Positions 53,338-61,629 are shown, counted from the stretch's first letter. The stretch: DNA of 64,000 nucleotides from Bacteroides sp. (GCF_028690125.1 NZ_JAQVBV010000028.1:1-64000); one strand, 5' to 3'. Program-made: numbers and translations. Notes: generated from the letters alone by a model not told the origin.

Positions 53338-53667
53338 ATGGCAACAAAAGCAATCATCGGATTTATGAATCCGGACGGAACTGTAAAAGCAATAATGGTG
53401 TGGAGTGATGGCTACCCCGACTATACAGGCGAATGCCTTGCAAAACATTACGGCACACCCGAATTGGCAAGTAGGCTGATTGACGGAGGCAACTTACGGA
53501 GTATTGAAAGCACCATTGAAACTTGTGCTTACTGCAAAGATAATAAGGAAGAATGGGAACAATGCAAACCGCACACCTACCGTAACTTCGGACACTTTCT
53601 AAACCACAGCACAGAGGCACAATACCTCTACATCTTCCAAAACGATCAATGGCATTACAAAGATTAG
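53338..53667 (+). CDS. Phage protein of unknown function
   Basis: The 109-residue protein (ATKAIIGFMNPDGTVKAIMV, WSDGYPDYTGECLAKHYGT; end EAQYLYIFQNDQWHYKD) has one Cys-x2-Cys (CAYC). It resembles proteins common in Bacteroides phages, but the family is unnamed to me. A hairpin terminator follows. Confidence 0.6.
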   Translation: MATKAIIGFMNPDGTVKAIMVWSDGYPDYTGECLAKHYGTPELASRLIDGGNLRSIESTIETCAYCKDNKEEWEQCKPHTYRNFGHFLNHSTEAQYLYIFQNDQWHYKD

Positions 53668-53697
53668 GTGATTTGCCACATACAAACACCAAAACTT

Positions 53698-53717
53698 ACT
53701 CCCTTTTGCGAGGGAGT
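53698..53717 (+). terminator. Hairpin terminator
   Basis: ACTCCCT/AGGGAGT with a six-base loop, followed by AATTCTTTT. Confidence 0.6.
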
Positions 53718-53785
53718 AATTCTTTTGGCAGAAGTCGAAATAGAGTACATAATTAGTTGATAATGAGCGAAAATAAACACGAATT

Positions 53786-53831
53786 CACTGGCATGTTTGG
53801 AATGATTGTGTTACCTTAGATTCAAGATAAA
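53786..53831 (+). promoter_or_regulatory. Repeated phage promoter, copy 2
   Basis: CACTGGCATGTTTGGAATGA then TTGTGTTACCTTAG, then CAAGATAAA, matching copy 1 (52701-52745) with only a few changes. It lies 21 bp before ATG 53852. Confidence 0.6.
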
Positions 53832-53851
53832 CAACTAATAGATAACAAATT

Positions 53852-54118
53852 ATGGCAAAGAGAATCACAACAGCAGAGGCAACCGAAATGGCAAACTTCT
53901 TTTTAAGCAAGAAATATTCAGGTACAATATCAGACTTCAGAGTTCACACCGAAGCAGGCGGTTCAAAAGCCATCGCAACCTGTCGGGTAGATAACAAAGC
54001 CTGGAACCAACATTTCAAAGTAGAGGTGGTAATGGATGCGGTCTACAACACCATTGAGGCAAGAGAATACCACCACGAGGACAATCTTTCATTTTACCGC
54101 AACCCCGAACTTCAATAA
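53852..54118 (+). CDS. Phage protein of unknown function
   Basis: The 88-residue protein (ITTAEATEMANFFLSKKYSG, then FKVEVVMDAVYNTIEAREYH) is small and alpha/beta in look. No known domain. It is transcribed from promoter copy 2, and the next ORF begins 10 bp later. Confidence 0.6.
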   Translation: MAKRITTAEATEMANFFLSKKYSGTISDFRVHTEAGGSKAIATCRVDNKAWNQHFKVEVVMDAVYNTIEAREYHHEDNLSFYRNPELQ

Positions 54119-54128
54119 TCAAGGCAAT

Positions 54129-54692
54129 ATGCAAACCATCCGATTCCAATTCTTGAGCGTAGAAAATAATAAGCCGCTGCCAACCATATACGAATGCGAT
54201 GTGCTTCGTAAAGAGCAGTCCGAAACCTATCCGATGCCTTCTTTCATACTCAGTAGAAAGAAGGCATCGGTCATTAATGTGGATGATTATAGGATGCAAC
54301 CTCGCAAGATCCGCAGGCTGACCAACGGCAAGTGGGAGATGGCTTACGGCTTCCCAAGAGGCAAAAGTTGGAGCCAAGGATCGTTCTTTACCGAAATACA
54401 CGTCATAGAAATTATACCAATTGAAAATATCATGGATAGAGAAAAACTGAAAACAGTAGCAGGTTACTACTTTAAAAATCAGTTGGGAGTAGAACCCGAC
54501 ACCTTGCAATTTACCTACTCTGATGATGGAGTTCTGGAGTATAACCTCCGTGCAACATTAGGGAACAGGATATTCGAAATCTATATGCTACCACTCCACA
54601 ACCGGGTTGAACTGATCGAAAAACGCCACGCAGGTCGATTCGAAGATGCCGCTGCAGATGCAGGATATAATTCCGATCTCGGAAATTTGTAG
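54129..54692 (+). CDS. Phage protein of unknown function
   Basis: ATG 54129 is chosen because it follows the preceding stop by 10 bp; the longer frame from 54036 would overlap it. The 187-residue protein (MQTIRFQFLSVENNKPLPTI; KIRRLTNGKWEMAYGFPRGK; MDREKLKTVAGYYFKNQLGV) is not recognised. It ends the plus-strand phage arm before a strong hairpin. Confidence 0.6.
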   Translation: MQTIRFQFLSVENNKPLPTIYECDVLRKEQSETYPMPSFILSRKKASVINVDDYRMQPRKIRRLTNGKWEMAYGFPRGKSWSQGSFFTEIHVIEIIPIENIMDREKLKTVAGYYFKNQLGVEPDTLQFTYSDDGVLEYNLRATLGNRIFEIYMLPLHNRVELIEKRHAGRFEDAAADAGYNSDLGNL

Positions 54693-54710
54693 CGTACTCC
54701 ACCAAAAGCG

Positions 54711-54743
54711 ACCGCCCTGCTGACTCAATATCAGCAGGGCGGT
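54711..54743. terminator. Strong hairpin at the end of the plus-strand arm
   Basis: Perfect 13-bp stem ACCGCCCTGCTGA/TCAGCAGGGCGGT with a seven-base loop. It has no T-run, but the position between convergent genes suits a terminator. Confidence 0.7.
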
Positions 54744-54762
54744 TCGGGTTAATTGCTACTAC

Positions 54763-54891
54763 CTATTGGCAGGTGCAAGGATCGCAAGTGCAGTTCTCGC
54801 AGTTACAATGACCGCAAGTACAAGGTTCACAAGTGCATGGATTGCAGGTACAGCCCTCGGCCGCACAGTTGCATTTTGATTCGTTGTTCAT
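54763..54891 (-). CDS. Cys-rich (metallothionein-like) 42-residue peptide
   Basis: ATG at 54889-54891 to TAG at 54763-54765. The peptide has 14 Cys in 42 residues, in CxC and CxxCxC series (SKCNCAAEGCTCNPCTC, then CEPCTCGHCNCENCTC). This is the composition of a metallothionein, so a metal-binding role is likely. It starts 27 bp after the cupin stop on the same strand, so the two are probably cotranscribed. Confidence 0.75.
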   Translation of the reverse strand: MNNESKCNCAAEGCTCNPCTCEPCTCGHCNCENCTCDPCTCQ

Positions 54892-54918
54892 AACTTTTGA
54901 TTTTTAATTGATTAATAC

Positions 54919-55368
54919 TCACCATACGATAGCTTCGCTGAGAATCTCCCCATCGTGAGCATCGTCCGCACCGAATGATTCTGCTTTATACTGTACGCAA
55001 ATCATAGTCAACGGCTCGTTGCCTGTGTTGCGAAGTGTTCGTTTACTCTTGGGAGCTACACGCACAACGCTACCCTCGGCAATAGGAAATATCTGCCCAT
55101 CTACTTGAAACTCTCCGCTTCCTTTAACAAAAATGTAAAGTTCCTCGTGGGTTTTGTGCGTGTGCAGAAATGGAGTGCCGCTTCCGGGTTCGAAAACTTG
55201 GAATGACACTTCTGCTCCGGTTGCTTTTACCTCTGTGCCAACAAATACCTTCCCCGGAATTTGTACTTCGGGCGAAAATACCAATGTGTAATCGCTTAAG
55301 TTTGATAGCAGACCAATACTTACTGCGGAGTAACCCGCACCCTCTGAAATTTTTTCGATTGATTTCAT
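54919..55368 (-). CDS. Cupin-domain protein
   Basis: The start MKSIEKISEGAGYSAV (55368) is preferred over 55440, since the extension would run over the promoter. The 149-residue protein has HTHKTHEELYIFVKGSGEFQ and GSVVRVAPKSKRTLRN: cupin motifs 1 and 2 with metal-binding His and Glu. Such small cupins bind sugars or metals, or act as enzymes. It is divergent from HxlR (55512), and the Cys-rich peptide follows it. Confidence 0.85.
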   Translation of the reverse strand: MKSIEKISEGAGYSAVSIGLLSNLSDYTLVFSPEVQIPGKVFVGTEVKATGAEVSFQVFEPGSGTPFLHTHKTHEELYIFVKGSGEFQVDGQIFPIAEGSVVRVAPKSKRTLRNTGNEPLTMICVQYKAESFGADDAHDGEILSEAIVW

Positions 55369-55415
55369 ATCTCTGTTTTTTGTGAATATAATAAAGTTAC
55401 TTACTTTTGTAGAGG

Positions 55416-55423
55416 CAAAGGTA
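55416..55423 (-). promoter_or_regulatory. -7 box of the cupin operon
   Basis: Minus-strand TACCTTTG, about 48 bp before the cupin start, in the divergent cupin-HxlR region. Confidence 0.6.
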
Positions 55424-55511
55424 AAAAGAGAGTTTTGCATTCACAAGACGGCACTTTATCGTAAGGTGCTTACCTTGAAGTAACTATAATTGATTATCAG
55501 AGAGAAGTGAA

Positions 55512-55904
55512 ATGAAAAAAGATGAAAAAAAATCATCAGAACAGTGTCGTTCAAAACTGACCAATGGTGCAGCACCGTGTTTTTGTCCGGTACGAGATAT
55601 TTTGGGACGCATTGGCGACAAATGGTCGGTGCTTACTATGCTTGAGTTACACACGAATGAGGTGATGCGTTTTAGTGAGTTGTCCAAAGCAATTCCTGAT
55701 GTATCACAAAAGATGTTGACCGTAACGCTGCGTGAGCTTGAGGGGCATCGCTTGGTTACACGTAAAATATACCCGGAAGTGCCGCCAAGAGTCGAGTATC
55801 GCCTGACCGAAGTTGGCAAGACACTAATGCCCCATGTCGAGGGGCTGATAGGCTGGGCGATGGAACACAAGGATGATTGCGTACTTGGCGTAGCTCAAGG
55901 TTGA
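55512..55904 (+). CDS. HxlR-family transcriptional regulator
   Basis: The 130-residue protein has PVRDILGRIGDKWSVLTMLE, MRFSELSKAIPDVSQKMLTV and LRELEGHRLVTRKIYPEVPP, the winged-helix pattern of HxlR/DUF24. An N-terminal CFCP could be a thiol sensor, as in other HxlR members. It is divergent from the cupin operon and probably controls it in response to redox or aldehyde stress. This is inference from location. Confidence 0.9.
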   Translation: MKKDEKKSSEQCRSKLTNGAAPCFCPVRDILGRIGDKWSVLTMLELHTNEVMRFSELSKAIPDVSQKMLTVTLRELEGHRLVTRKIYPEVPPRVEYRLTEVGKTLMPHVEGLIGWAMEHKDDCVLGVAQG

Positions 55905-55912
55905 GACAATAT

Positions 55913-55944
55913 AGTCAAACCACCCATTTCCAGGTGGTTTGACT
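55913..55944. terminator. Bidirectional terminator between HxlR and integrase
   Basis: Perfect 12-bp stem AGTCAAACCACC/GGTGGTTTGACT, followed by GCTTTTA, between convergent genes. Confidence 0.8.
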
Positions 55945-55958
55945 GCTTTTAGATTCTA

Positions 55959-57185
55959 TCAGATTGATACCGCTACACCGACTCCGTCTATCTTCCGAGC
56001 CAAAGCGTCCATATCCTGACTCAGTTTCTGATTGGTGATACGCGCGTATATTTGCGTAGTTCTGATGTTGGTGTGACCAAGCATTTTGCTCACCGTTTCA
56101 ATCGGCACTCCATTGCCGAGCGTGACCGTTGTCGCAAATGAATGCCTACTTAAATGGAATGTAACTCGCTTATTTATACCGCATATAGCTGCCACTTCCT
56201 TGAGGTAATCATTGACTTTTTGGTTCGAGGGCATCGGGAAGAGTTTGTCTCCTCGCCCTGTGCCTTCATACTTCTCTATGATACGGCGAGGGATTTCCAA
56301 GAGCCGGATGTTGATCGGCACTTTTGTTTTCTGTCTCTTTGTCATTACCCATAGGTTGCCATCGTTATCCTGCTGAATATTATCGACAGTCAAGCCGCTT
56401 ACATCGATGTAACTGAGGCCAGTATAGCAGCTGAACACAAACATATCACGCACGAGTTCAAGCCGTTGACTGTCGAACTTTCGAGTCAGCATCGAGTTGA
56501 TTTCCGCCTGTGTCAGATAACCTCTGTCTACCGCTTCAAAGTGAAGTTTGTGGTTCAAGAATGGATCTGTACTCACAATCCCTTCAGCTCGTGCCTGGTT
56601 GTAAATGGTGCGGAAGCGTTGTACAAACTTCGTGGCAGAGTTGTTTTCGAGATTGCAACTCGTCTTCAGCCAGATATCAAAGTCTTTAATAAAACGCAGG
56701 GAGAGGTCTTTCAAAAGAATATCATTGACACGATACTTCTCACGCATAAACTCCGCCAACCTATTTCGGGTAAGCAGGTAGCGACTATATGTTTTCTGGG
56801 TAGAAGTCTTGCCGACCGTCAGGGCGTAGTCTTGATTATAGGTATCGAAATACTCCAGCAGTCGGATAGCATTGGTATCAAGCCCCATGACCGAGTTTTT
56901 TAGCTTGTCGGCAGTAATGGTTTCGCCGATGCGAACCATCTCGTTGTACCTGCCTTTTACGAGTGTCATCAAACCATCGAGTGATTGGTTGATAATCTTT
57001 TCGTCTTTGGTCTGGCCGAGCGTCTTGCACTCCTTGGGTAGCCAACGCTCCGGCAAGATATCAAACTTGGTAGAGAAGTGCGACATTTTACCATTAATAG
57101 TGATTCTCGCCATAATCGGCACTCGGCCATCTGCTTTGGGTTTTCCCTTTTGAATGATAAAGAGAACAGTGAATGTACTTTTCAT
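55959..57185 (-). CDS. Full-length tyrosine recombinase (element integrase)
   Basis: The 408-residue protein has an arm-binding N-terminus (STFTVLFIIQKGKPKADGRV), a SAM-like core and a complete catalytic set: FSCYTGLSYIDVSGL region, KTKVPINI, HLSRHSFATT (His-x-x-Arg) and MLGHTNIRTTQIYARI (His and Tyr). Its 5' end faces phased GGTTAC repeats and a GTGATCC core at 57527. It is the most likely integrase of the prophage or of the wider island. The relative at 7111 is truncated. Confidence 0.93.
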   Translation of the reverse strand: MKSTFTVLFIIQKGKPKADGRVPIMARITINGKMSHFSTKFDILPERWLPKECKTLGQTKDEKIINQSLDGLMTLVKGRYNEMVRIGETITADKLKNSVMGLDTNAIRLLEYFDTYNQDYALTVGKTSTQKTYSRYLLTRNRLAEFMREKYRVNDILLKDLSLRFIKDFDIWLKTSCNLENNSATKFVQRFRTIYNQARAEGIVSTDPFLNHKLHFEAVDRGYLTQAEINSMLTRKFDSQRLELVRDMFVFSCYTGLSYIDVSGLTVDNIQQDNDGNLWVMTKRQKTKVPINIRLLEIPRRIIEKYEGTGRGDKLFPMPSNQKVNDYLKEVAAICGINKRVTFHLSRHSFATTVTLGNGVPIETVSKMLGHTNIRTTQIYARITNQKLSQDMDALARKIDGVGVAVSI

Positions 57186-57272
57186 TTTGTTTCTATTTTA
57201 AGTGTTCAACAAATTCTACTGCAAAGGTAGAGTGAGTTCAAACGCCATAAAAACAAATAGATACACAAGAAA

Positions 57273-57369
57273 CGACACTAAAAAACATTCAAGCGACACC
57301 AATGCCGACACTAACAATTCTCAAGAATAGGTTACACGATTTTTTGATGGGTGGTTACGATTTGGTTAC
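57273..57369. repeat. Integrase arm-site candidates
   Basis: GGTTAC at 57330, 57353 and 57364 (the last two 11 bp apart), with CGACACTAA repeats at 57273 and 57306 and a further one near 57428. They lie just 5' of the integrase start. Confidence 0.6.
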
Positions 57370-57492
57370 TTTATTGGGTCGTAATACCCACGACTTTAAG
57401 TCCGTAGCTAAATACGGCACTATCTGCGACACTAAAAGTGGTTTTGAAGTATATTTGATAATCAAACAGTTAGCAATCAGTCGTCTGCATAC

Positions 57493-57540
57493 AAAAAAGG
57501 CGGTAAATCAATGATTTATCGCCTTTGTGATCCCGCTGGG
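57493..57540 (-). other. Attachment-like unit 2
   Basis: Hairpin AAAGGCG..AAAT/ATTTATCGCCTTT (57496-57525) followed by GTGATCCCGCTGGG (57527-57540). Read on the minus strand: a tRNA-3'-end-like core and then a terminator with a T-run. Confidence 0.6.
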
Positions 57541-57603
57541 CGTGTGCTTTATATCGATTAATTATTTGATAAACAAATGATTAAACCAATCAATGTCGCA
57601 GTA

Positions 57604-57701
57604 GGTTATGCTTGGGTTACAAGCTAATGTCGCACGTTTCGCTCTAAAATGCGAAAAGGCTCATAATCTGATGATTATAAGCCTTTTGTGATCCAGCTGG
57701 G
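57604..57701 (-). other. Attachment-like unit 3
   Basis: GGTTAT/GGTTAC pair 11 bp apart (57604, 57615), AATGTCG, then hairpin (57654-57687) and GTGATCCAGCTGGG (57688-57701). Confidence 0.55.
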
Positions 57702-57762
57702 TAGTGTCCTTTGAAAGATATTAATTTGATTATCAAAGAAATAAATCAAATATGGGTCTTAA

Positions 57763-57853
57763 GGTTACACCCAGGTTATTGCTTAATGTCGTACCAAACA
57801 AAAAAGGCTCGGAGATAAATCTCTAAGCCTTTCTGTTGAGTGATCCGCCTGGT
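57763..57853 (-). other. Attachment-like unit 4
   Basis: GGTTACACCCAGGTTAT (57763-57779), AATGTCGTA, hairpin AAAGGCT../AGCCTTT (57804-57832) and GTGATCCGCCTGG from 57840. The region 57854-58037 has no ORF and no further repeat that I can see. Confidence 0.55.
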
Positions 57854-58037
57854 TCGTGAACCTTGCGGTATATACTCCTAAAAATCAATGTTTTTGGAAT
57901 TATAAGCTTTGTATCAGTCACGCTTTAGTCCTTAAAAACAGTCCGCTTCTGTCCAGTGTCTGTCTGCTTATATCTTGGGTTCAAAAGTATGCATTCTTTT
58001 CAAATTACGCAAGTCTTTGATTATTAATATTTCAACT

Positions 58038-58090
58038 TAGGTGCAAGGTGCAAGCTATATATACATATATATGCTTGCACCTTGCACCTA
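58038..58090. repeat. Long palindrome with tandem GGTGCAA
   Basis: Arms 58038-58055 and 58073-58090 are perfectly inverted for 18 bp; each contains two tandem GGTGCAA units. The AT-rich centre can extend the hairpin to about 25 bp. Located 100-160 bp upstream of the MarR-GNAT gene. Confidence 0.75.
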
Positions 58091-58093
58091 AAA

Positions 58094-58175
58094 TGCGTAA
58101 CCGATTACATATTTTTCTGAAAAAGTTTGGTTATTCAAATAAAACCCTTTAAATTTGCGTAATCAATTACGTATT
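58094..58175 (+). promoter_or_regulatory. Promoter and operators of the MarR-GNAT gene
   Basis: TTTG (58126-58129), a 20-bp spacer and TAAATTTG (58150-58157) form a canonical promoter. TGCGTAACCGATTACATATT (from 58094) and TGCGTAATCAATTACGTATT (from 58156) are near copies that flank the -33 box and overlap the start point, as expected of MarR operators. Confidence 0.72.
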
Positions 58176-58196
58176 TAAATATATTAAATTAAAAAG

Positions 58197-59150
58197 ATGA
58201 ATTTTTTTGATCAGACAGGTAAAATGGCTATCGGTAGCAGACTACGTATGCTGACTGATAAAATAACAGTAGATGCTACATCTATTTACAAAATGTTTGG
58301 GATAGACATCAAACCAAAGTGGTTTCCTGTATTTTTTATCTTATCTCAAGGTGAAGCAAGAGCAATTACGTCTATTGCTAAAGAAATAGGGCATTCACAT
58401 CCGTCGGTAAGTAATATTGTTAAGGAAATGCAATTAAAGGGACTTGTGCAAGAGGTTGTGGATAAATCTGATAAGAGAAAAAACTTGATAACTTTATCTA
58501 CAAAAGGAAAACATATGTCTGAAATCTTAGCTGAATCACTAATAGATGTAACAACTGCAGTTGAAGATATTTCTAAGGACACTCATCATGATTTATGGAA
58601 AGCCATTGGAGAGTGGGAAGAATTATTGTCCGAAAAAAGCTTGTTACAACGAGTAGAAGACGCTAAGAAAGCCCGAGAAAGTAAAGAGATACAAATAATA
58701 CCCTATGAACCAAGCCATCAACCTATATTCAAATCTTTGAATGAAAACTGGATTACTTCTCACTGGCAATTAGAGCCCCATGATTTGGAAACACTAAATT
58801 ACCCAAAAGAAAGTATCTTAGATAAGGGGGGGCATATTTTTGTTGCAACCTATAAAAACAAACCAATTGGTGTGTGTGCACTTTGTAAAATGAATGATTC
58901 AATCTATGATTATGAATTAGCAAAACTTGCTTTAGCGTCAAGTAGTCATGGAAAAGGTATCGGACAACTTTTGTGTAAAGCTGTTATAGATAAGGCTAAA
59001 GAATTAGGTGCAACAAGGCTGTTTTTAGAAAGCAATACTCTTTTAAAGCCTGCGATCAGTCTTTATCGCAAATTGGGATTCAAAGAACTTAGGGAATACC
59101 ATCCGGCATATGCAAGGGGAGATATTCAAATGGAACTATTATTAGAATAA
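58197..59150 (+). CDS. MarR regulator fused to GNAT acetyltransferase
   Basis: The 317-residue protein has an N-terminal MarR winged helix (about 30-110; ITSIAKEIGHSHPSVSNIVK, GLVQEVVDKSDKRKNLITLS) and a C-terminal GNAT domain (about 165-315) with LASSSHGKGIGQLLCKAVID and ISLYRKLGFKEL. It could sense its own substrate and control its own gene through the two repeats in the promoter. The substrate is unknown. Confidence 0.9.
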   Translation: MNFFDQTGKMAIGSRLRMLTDKITVDATSIYKMFGIDIKPKWFPVFFILSQGEARAITSIAKEIGHSHPSVSNIVKEMQLKGLVQEVVDKSDKRKNLITLSTKGKHMSEILAESLIDVTTAVEDISKDTHHDLWKAIGEWEELLSEKSLLQRVEDAKKARESKEIQIIPYEPSHQPIFKSLNENWITSHWQLEPHDLETLNYPKESILDKGGHIFVATYKNKPIGVCALCKMNDSIYDYELAKLALASSSHGKGIGQLLCKAVIDKAKELGATRLFLESNTLLKPAISLYRKLGFKELREYHPAYARGDIQMELLLE

Positions 59151-59304
59151 ACAGGTTATGCTTAGTGAAATTGTAATTAAAAAAACTTTCCCATTGGCGC
59201 TTGCTGTTCTGTTTTAGGGAATAGGTTATGGTATCTGGATAAATTATTATAAAATCAATCATCGGGGATAAGTCTCTGATATCGTTAATTAAAAATATAA
59301 ATAA

Positions 59305-59832
59305 ATGGAAACAACTCTTTTAGCTAAGAATATTGAGCCAATTGTTATACGCTCAATAGAGGAAGAAGATAATACTTCAATTGCCTGTGTACTTCGTGCT
59401 TCGGTTGAAGAACATGATGCCCCTAAAGTGGGTACTTTTTATGACGATCCGCATACAGATATGATGTTCCAGACTTTTAGTATAAAAGATGCAGAGTATT
59501 GGGTGGTAGAAAGTAATGGTGTAATATTGGGTGGCGGCGGTTTTTATCCAACTAAAGGTTTGCCAAAAGGATATGCTGAATTGTCAAAGTTTCACTTTAA
59601 ACCGGAACTTAGAGGGAAAGGAATTGGAAAGCGTCTACTCCAGCTTATAGAACAACGAGCAATAAAGGCAGGATATACGCATATGTATATTGTTTCATAT
59701 CATCAGTTTGGAGATGCTGTTGCTATGTATGAAAAATATGGATATGAGCATATAAGCAGTGCATTAGACCAGTCAGGATTGTATCAAGATGCGCCTTTTC
59801 ATATGGTTAAAGAGTTGTCGAGAAAAGCATAA
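59305..59832 (+). CDS. GNAT-family N-acetyltransferase
   Basis: The 175-residue protein has the acetyl-CoA loop FKPELRGKGIGKRLLQLIEQ and a later AVAMYEKYGYEHI. It also has IRSIEEEDNTSIACVLRAS at the start, as in PhnO/YjbC-like GNATs. It follows the MarR-GNAT gene after 154 bp without an ORF, probably in the same unit. Substrate unknown. Confidence 0.85.
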   Translation: METTLLAKNIEPIVIRSIEEEDNTSIACVLRASVEEHDAPKVGTFYDDPHTDMMFQTFSIKDAEYWVVESNGVILGGGGFYPTKGLPKGYAELSKFHFKPELRGKGIGKRLLQLIEQRAIKAGYTHMYIVSYHQFGDAVAMYEKYGYEHISSALDQSGLYQDAPFHMVKELSRKA

Positions 59833-59851
59833 TTGGAAATCTTTAGATAAT

Positions 59852-60064
59852 ATGATAGATGTTATTGGCTATTCTGCTTTGACGCTTAATTTATTTTCGA
59901 TGACAATGAAGAAGGTGATTCATTTGCGGATGCTTGCTATCGGCGCTAATTCCATATATATAATTTATGGGTTGTTTTTACATGCAACTCCTTTTATTAT
60001 AGGCTGTGCAATAGCTGTAATAATCCATACTTATCATGTCTATAGACTGTATATAGGCAATTGA
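59852..60064 (+). CDS. YgjV-like small inner-membrane protein
   Basis: ATG 59852 (MIDVIGYSALTLNLFSMTMK) is preferred because the longer frame from 59789 overlaps the GNAT gene. The 70-residue protein has two or three hydrophobic segments (MLAIGANSIYIIYGLFL; PFIIGCAIAVIIHTYHVYRL), the YgjV pattern. The function of the family is unknown. It lies 19 bp after the GNAT gene. Confidence 0.7.
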   Translation: MIDVIGYSALTLNLFSMTMKKVIHLRMLAIGANSIYIIYGLFLHATPFIIGCAIAVIIHTYHVYRLYIGN

Positions 60065-60091
60065 CAATCAAATTAATTAGTTTCTATAGTT

Positions 60092-60937
60092 ATGAAACAA
60101 TTTTCAGATAAAATAATATCTAAAATCAATACCGAGATAGAAATATCTTGTATAAACAATGATGTGTCTTCCAATAAAGCTCTGCATATGATTAATTTCA
60201 TTAGACCTTTATTTGAAGAGTTGAGAGACTATACCCACAAGTATGACTTTCGGGATGATGAAGAAGAAATATACTTTTTCAAAAACATCAAGCCTCTAAT
60301 TTTAAGCAAGTTAATATATTACAATGATATTTATACACTTGAATTGAGGAAACCAAATGGTAACAAAGAAGTGGTTAAGGATCATTACAAGAAGAAACAG
60401 GCAGCAATTGTAGACTTCTGCAATAATAACCTTGATTTTTACCAGTATTACCGCTCCAAAGCGACACATTTAGATCGATACTATTTTCTTAGAGGGCATG
60501 AGAACTACAAGTTGTGCCATAATTGTGGGCTATTAGACAAAGATCCCTTGTTTTCTAGCTGCTGTGACCATAGAGTAGCTAAGATGTTGGCTTATGATAT
60601 GCTGGAAATTTATCTGCAACAGCGATTACAAGACGTAGAAAGGATAGAAGTAGTAGAAACCAGTCGAGCTTTTCTTCCTGATAACCCATTTCGATGGACG
60701 AGTACAAAGGTCGCTGCCATTGAATTAGGATATGCCATATTTGCTGCCGGAGTGCTGAATAATGGAAATGCCGATATAAAGGAAATAATGACCTATATAG
60801 AAGCATCTTTCAAAATAGACTTAGGTGATTACTACCGTACTTATCTTACCATCAGGGAACGCAAAAGGGATAGAACAACCTTCCTTAACAGCTTAATAGA
60901 AAAACTCCTTCGGAAGATGGACGAAAACGACAATTAA
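60092..60937 (+). CDS. rteC: RteC protein (right copy)
   Basis: The 281-residue protein is similar along its length to the one at 40018 (EEEIYFFKNIKPLILSKLIY; LDFYQYYRSK; FKIDLGDYYRTYLTIRERKR). RteC regulates excision in CTnDOT-like elements. Here it is followed by two integrases on the same strand, which suits control of integration or excision. It belongs to a second element rather than the prophage. Confidence 0.9.
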   Translation: MKQFSDKIISKINTEIEISCINNDVSSNKALHMINFIRPLFEELRDYTHKYDFRDDEEEIYFFKNIKPLILSKLIYYNDIYTLELRKPNGNKEVVKDHYKKKQAAIVDFCNNNLDFYQYYRSKATHLDRYYFLRGHENYKLCHNCGLLDKDPLFSSCCDHRVAKMLAYDMLEIYLQQRLQDVERIEVVETSRAFLPDNPFRWTSTKVAAIELGYAIFAAGVLNNGNADIKEIMTYIEASFKIDLGDYYRTYLTIRERKRDRTTFLNSLIEKLLRKMDENDN

Positions 60938-61629
60938 CCTCCCTTTAAGGTTCTGCTAATTATTTTCTCTTTTCGCAAGTTTCGACATAACTACATGGAC
61001 TTTTGAAAAGAGATAATATTTTTTGTCTATACATGAAAGATGGAATGATGCCTACTTGCCTGTCCTTCTTTCGGTCTTACTTTCATAAAGCCTTGCAATC
61101 TTGACATCTTGCAATCAAGAAAACAAGTTGTCAAGAAATCAAGCTATCAATATTTCAAGAAAACAATATTTCAATACTGCACTAAAAGACTCATCGGTCG
61201 GGGAACGCCCAGCGGCAAGGGGCGGGACCACCCGTCCCGACGAGCGAAAAATGATTTAATTGAGTAATTTTTCTTTCATTGGAAACACGACTTCGGAGTG
61301 CTTTTCTAAAAGAGTTCAGAGCTGCTGGGATAAATCTCAGCAGCTCTGAAAACAAGATGCCTGAAAGAAGAATTAGAGAAAAGCAATGTAATTGATTGGT
61401 TAATAGAAATGTATGTCTTTTAGTGTCTTTGGATGCCGAGTAGCGAAATAGCAAGAAAAAGCGGATTAGAGCAGACTTTCCGCTTCTAAACCGTTACCCG
61501 TTCAAACAGACGAAAAGCAAGGCAAAACAATGACGTTAAACGTCTGGTTATAGCGTTGTTTGTCTGTGGTTTACACTGTTCAGATAACTCATATTGAAAG
61601 TAATTTTACGAACTTAAAATGTGAGCGTT
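60938..61629. other. Non-coding control region before tandem integrases
   Basis: About 690 bp without a convincing gene. It contains TCAAGAAAACAA-like direct repeats (around 61111-61166), a GC-rich hairpin segment around 61196-61241 (GGGAC/GTCCC) and a clear hairpin CAGAGCTGCTG/CAGCAGCTCTG (61317-61348). These may be binding sites for the integrases or for RteC. Confidence 0.5.

Larger units (their letters stand above)
13912..57540. mobile_element. HK97-type siphovirus prophage with cargo
   Basis: Packaging, head, connector, tail, lysis, replication and methylation genes lie between GGTTAC-phased repeats at 13912 and 57353-57369, with a full-length integrase (55959-57185) at the right end. 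The minus-strand arm (13988-38905) and plus-strand arm (46803-54692) are separated by a cargo block (39141-46660). Exact ends are inferred from the repeats. An alternative left end is the att-like unit at 8453. Confidence 0.65.

Noticed and set aside
57260..57440. CRISPR-like array from repeated CGACACTAA and GGTTAC
   Set aside because: Repeats are too short, irregularly spaced and without unique spacers or cas genes; they fit integrase binding sites.
57840..57880. tRNA gene on the minus strand at the last att-like unit
   Set aside because: Only a 3'-end-like core is present; D and anticodon arms cannot be formed.
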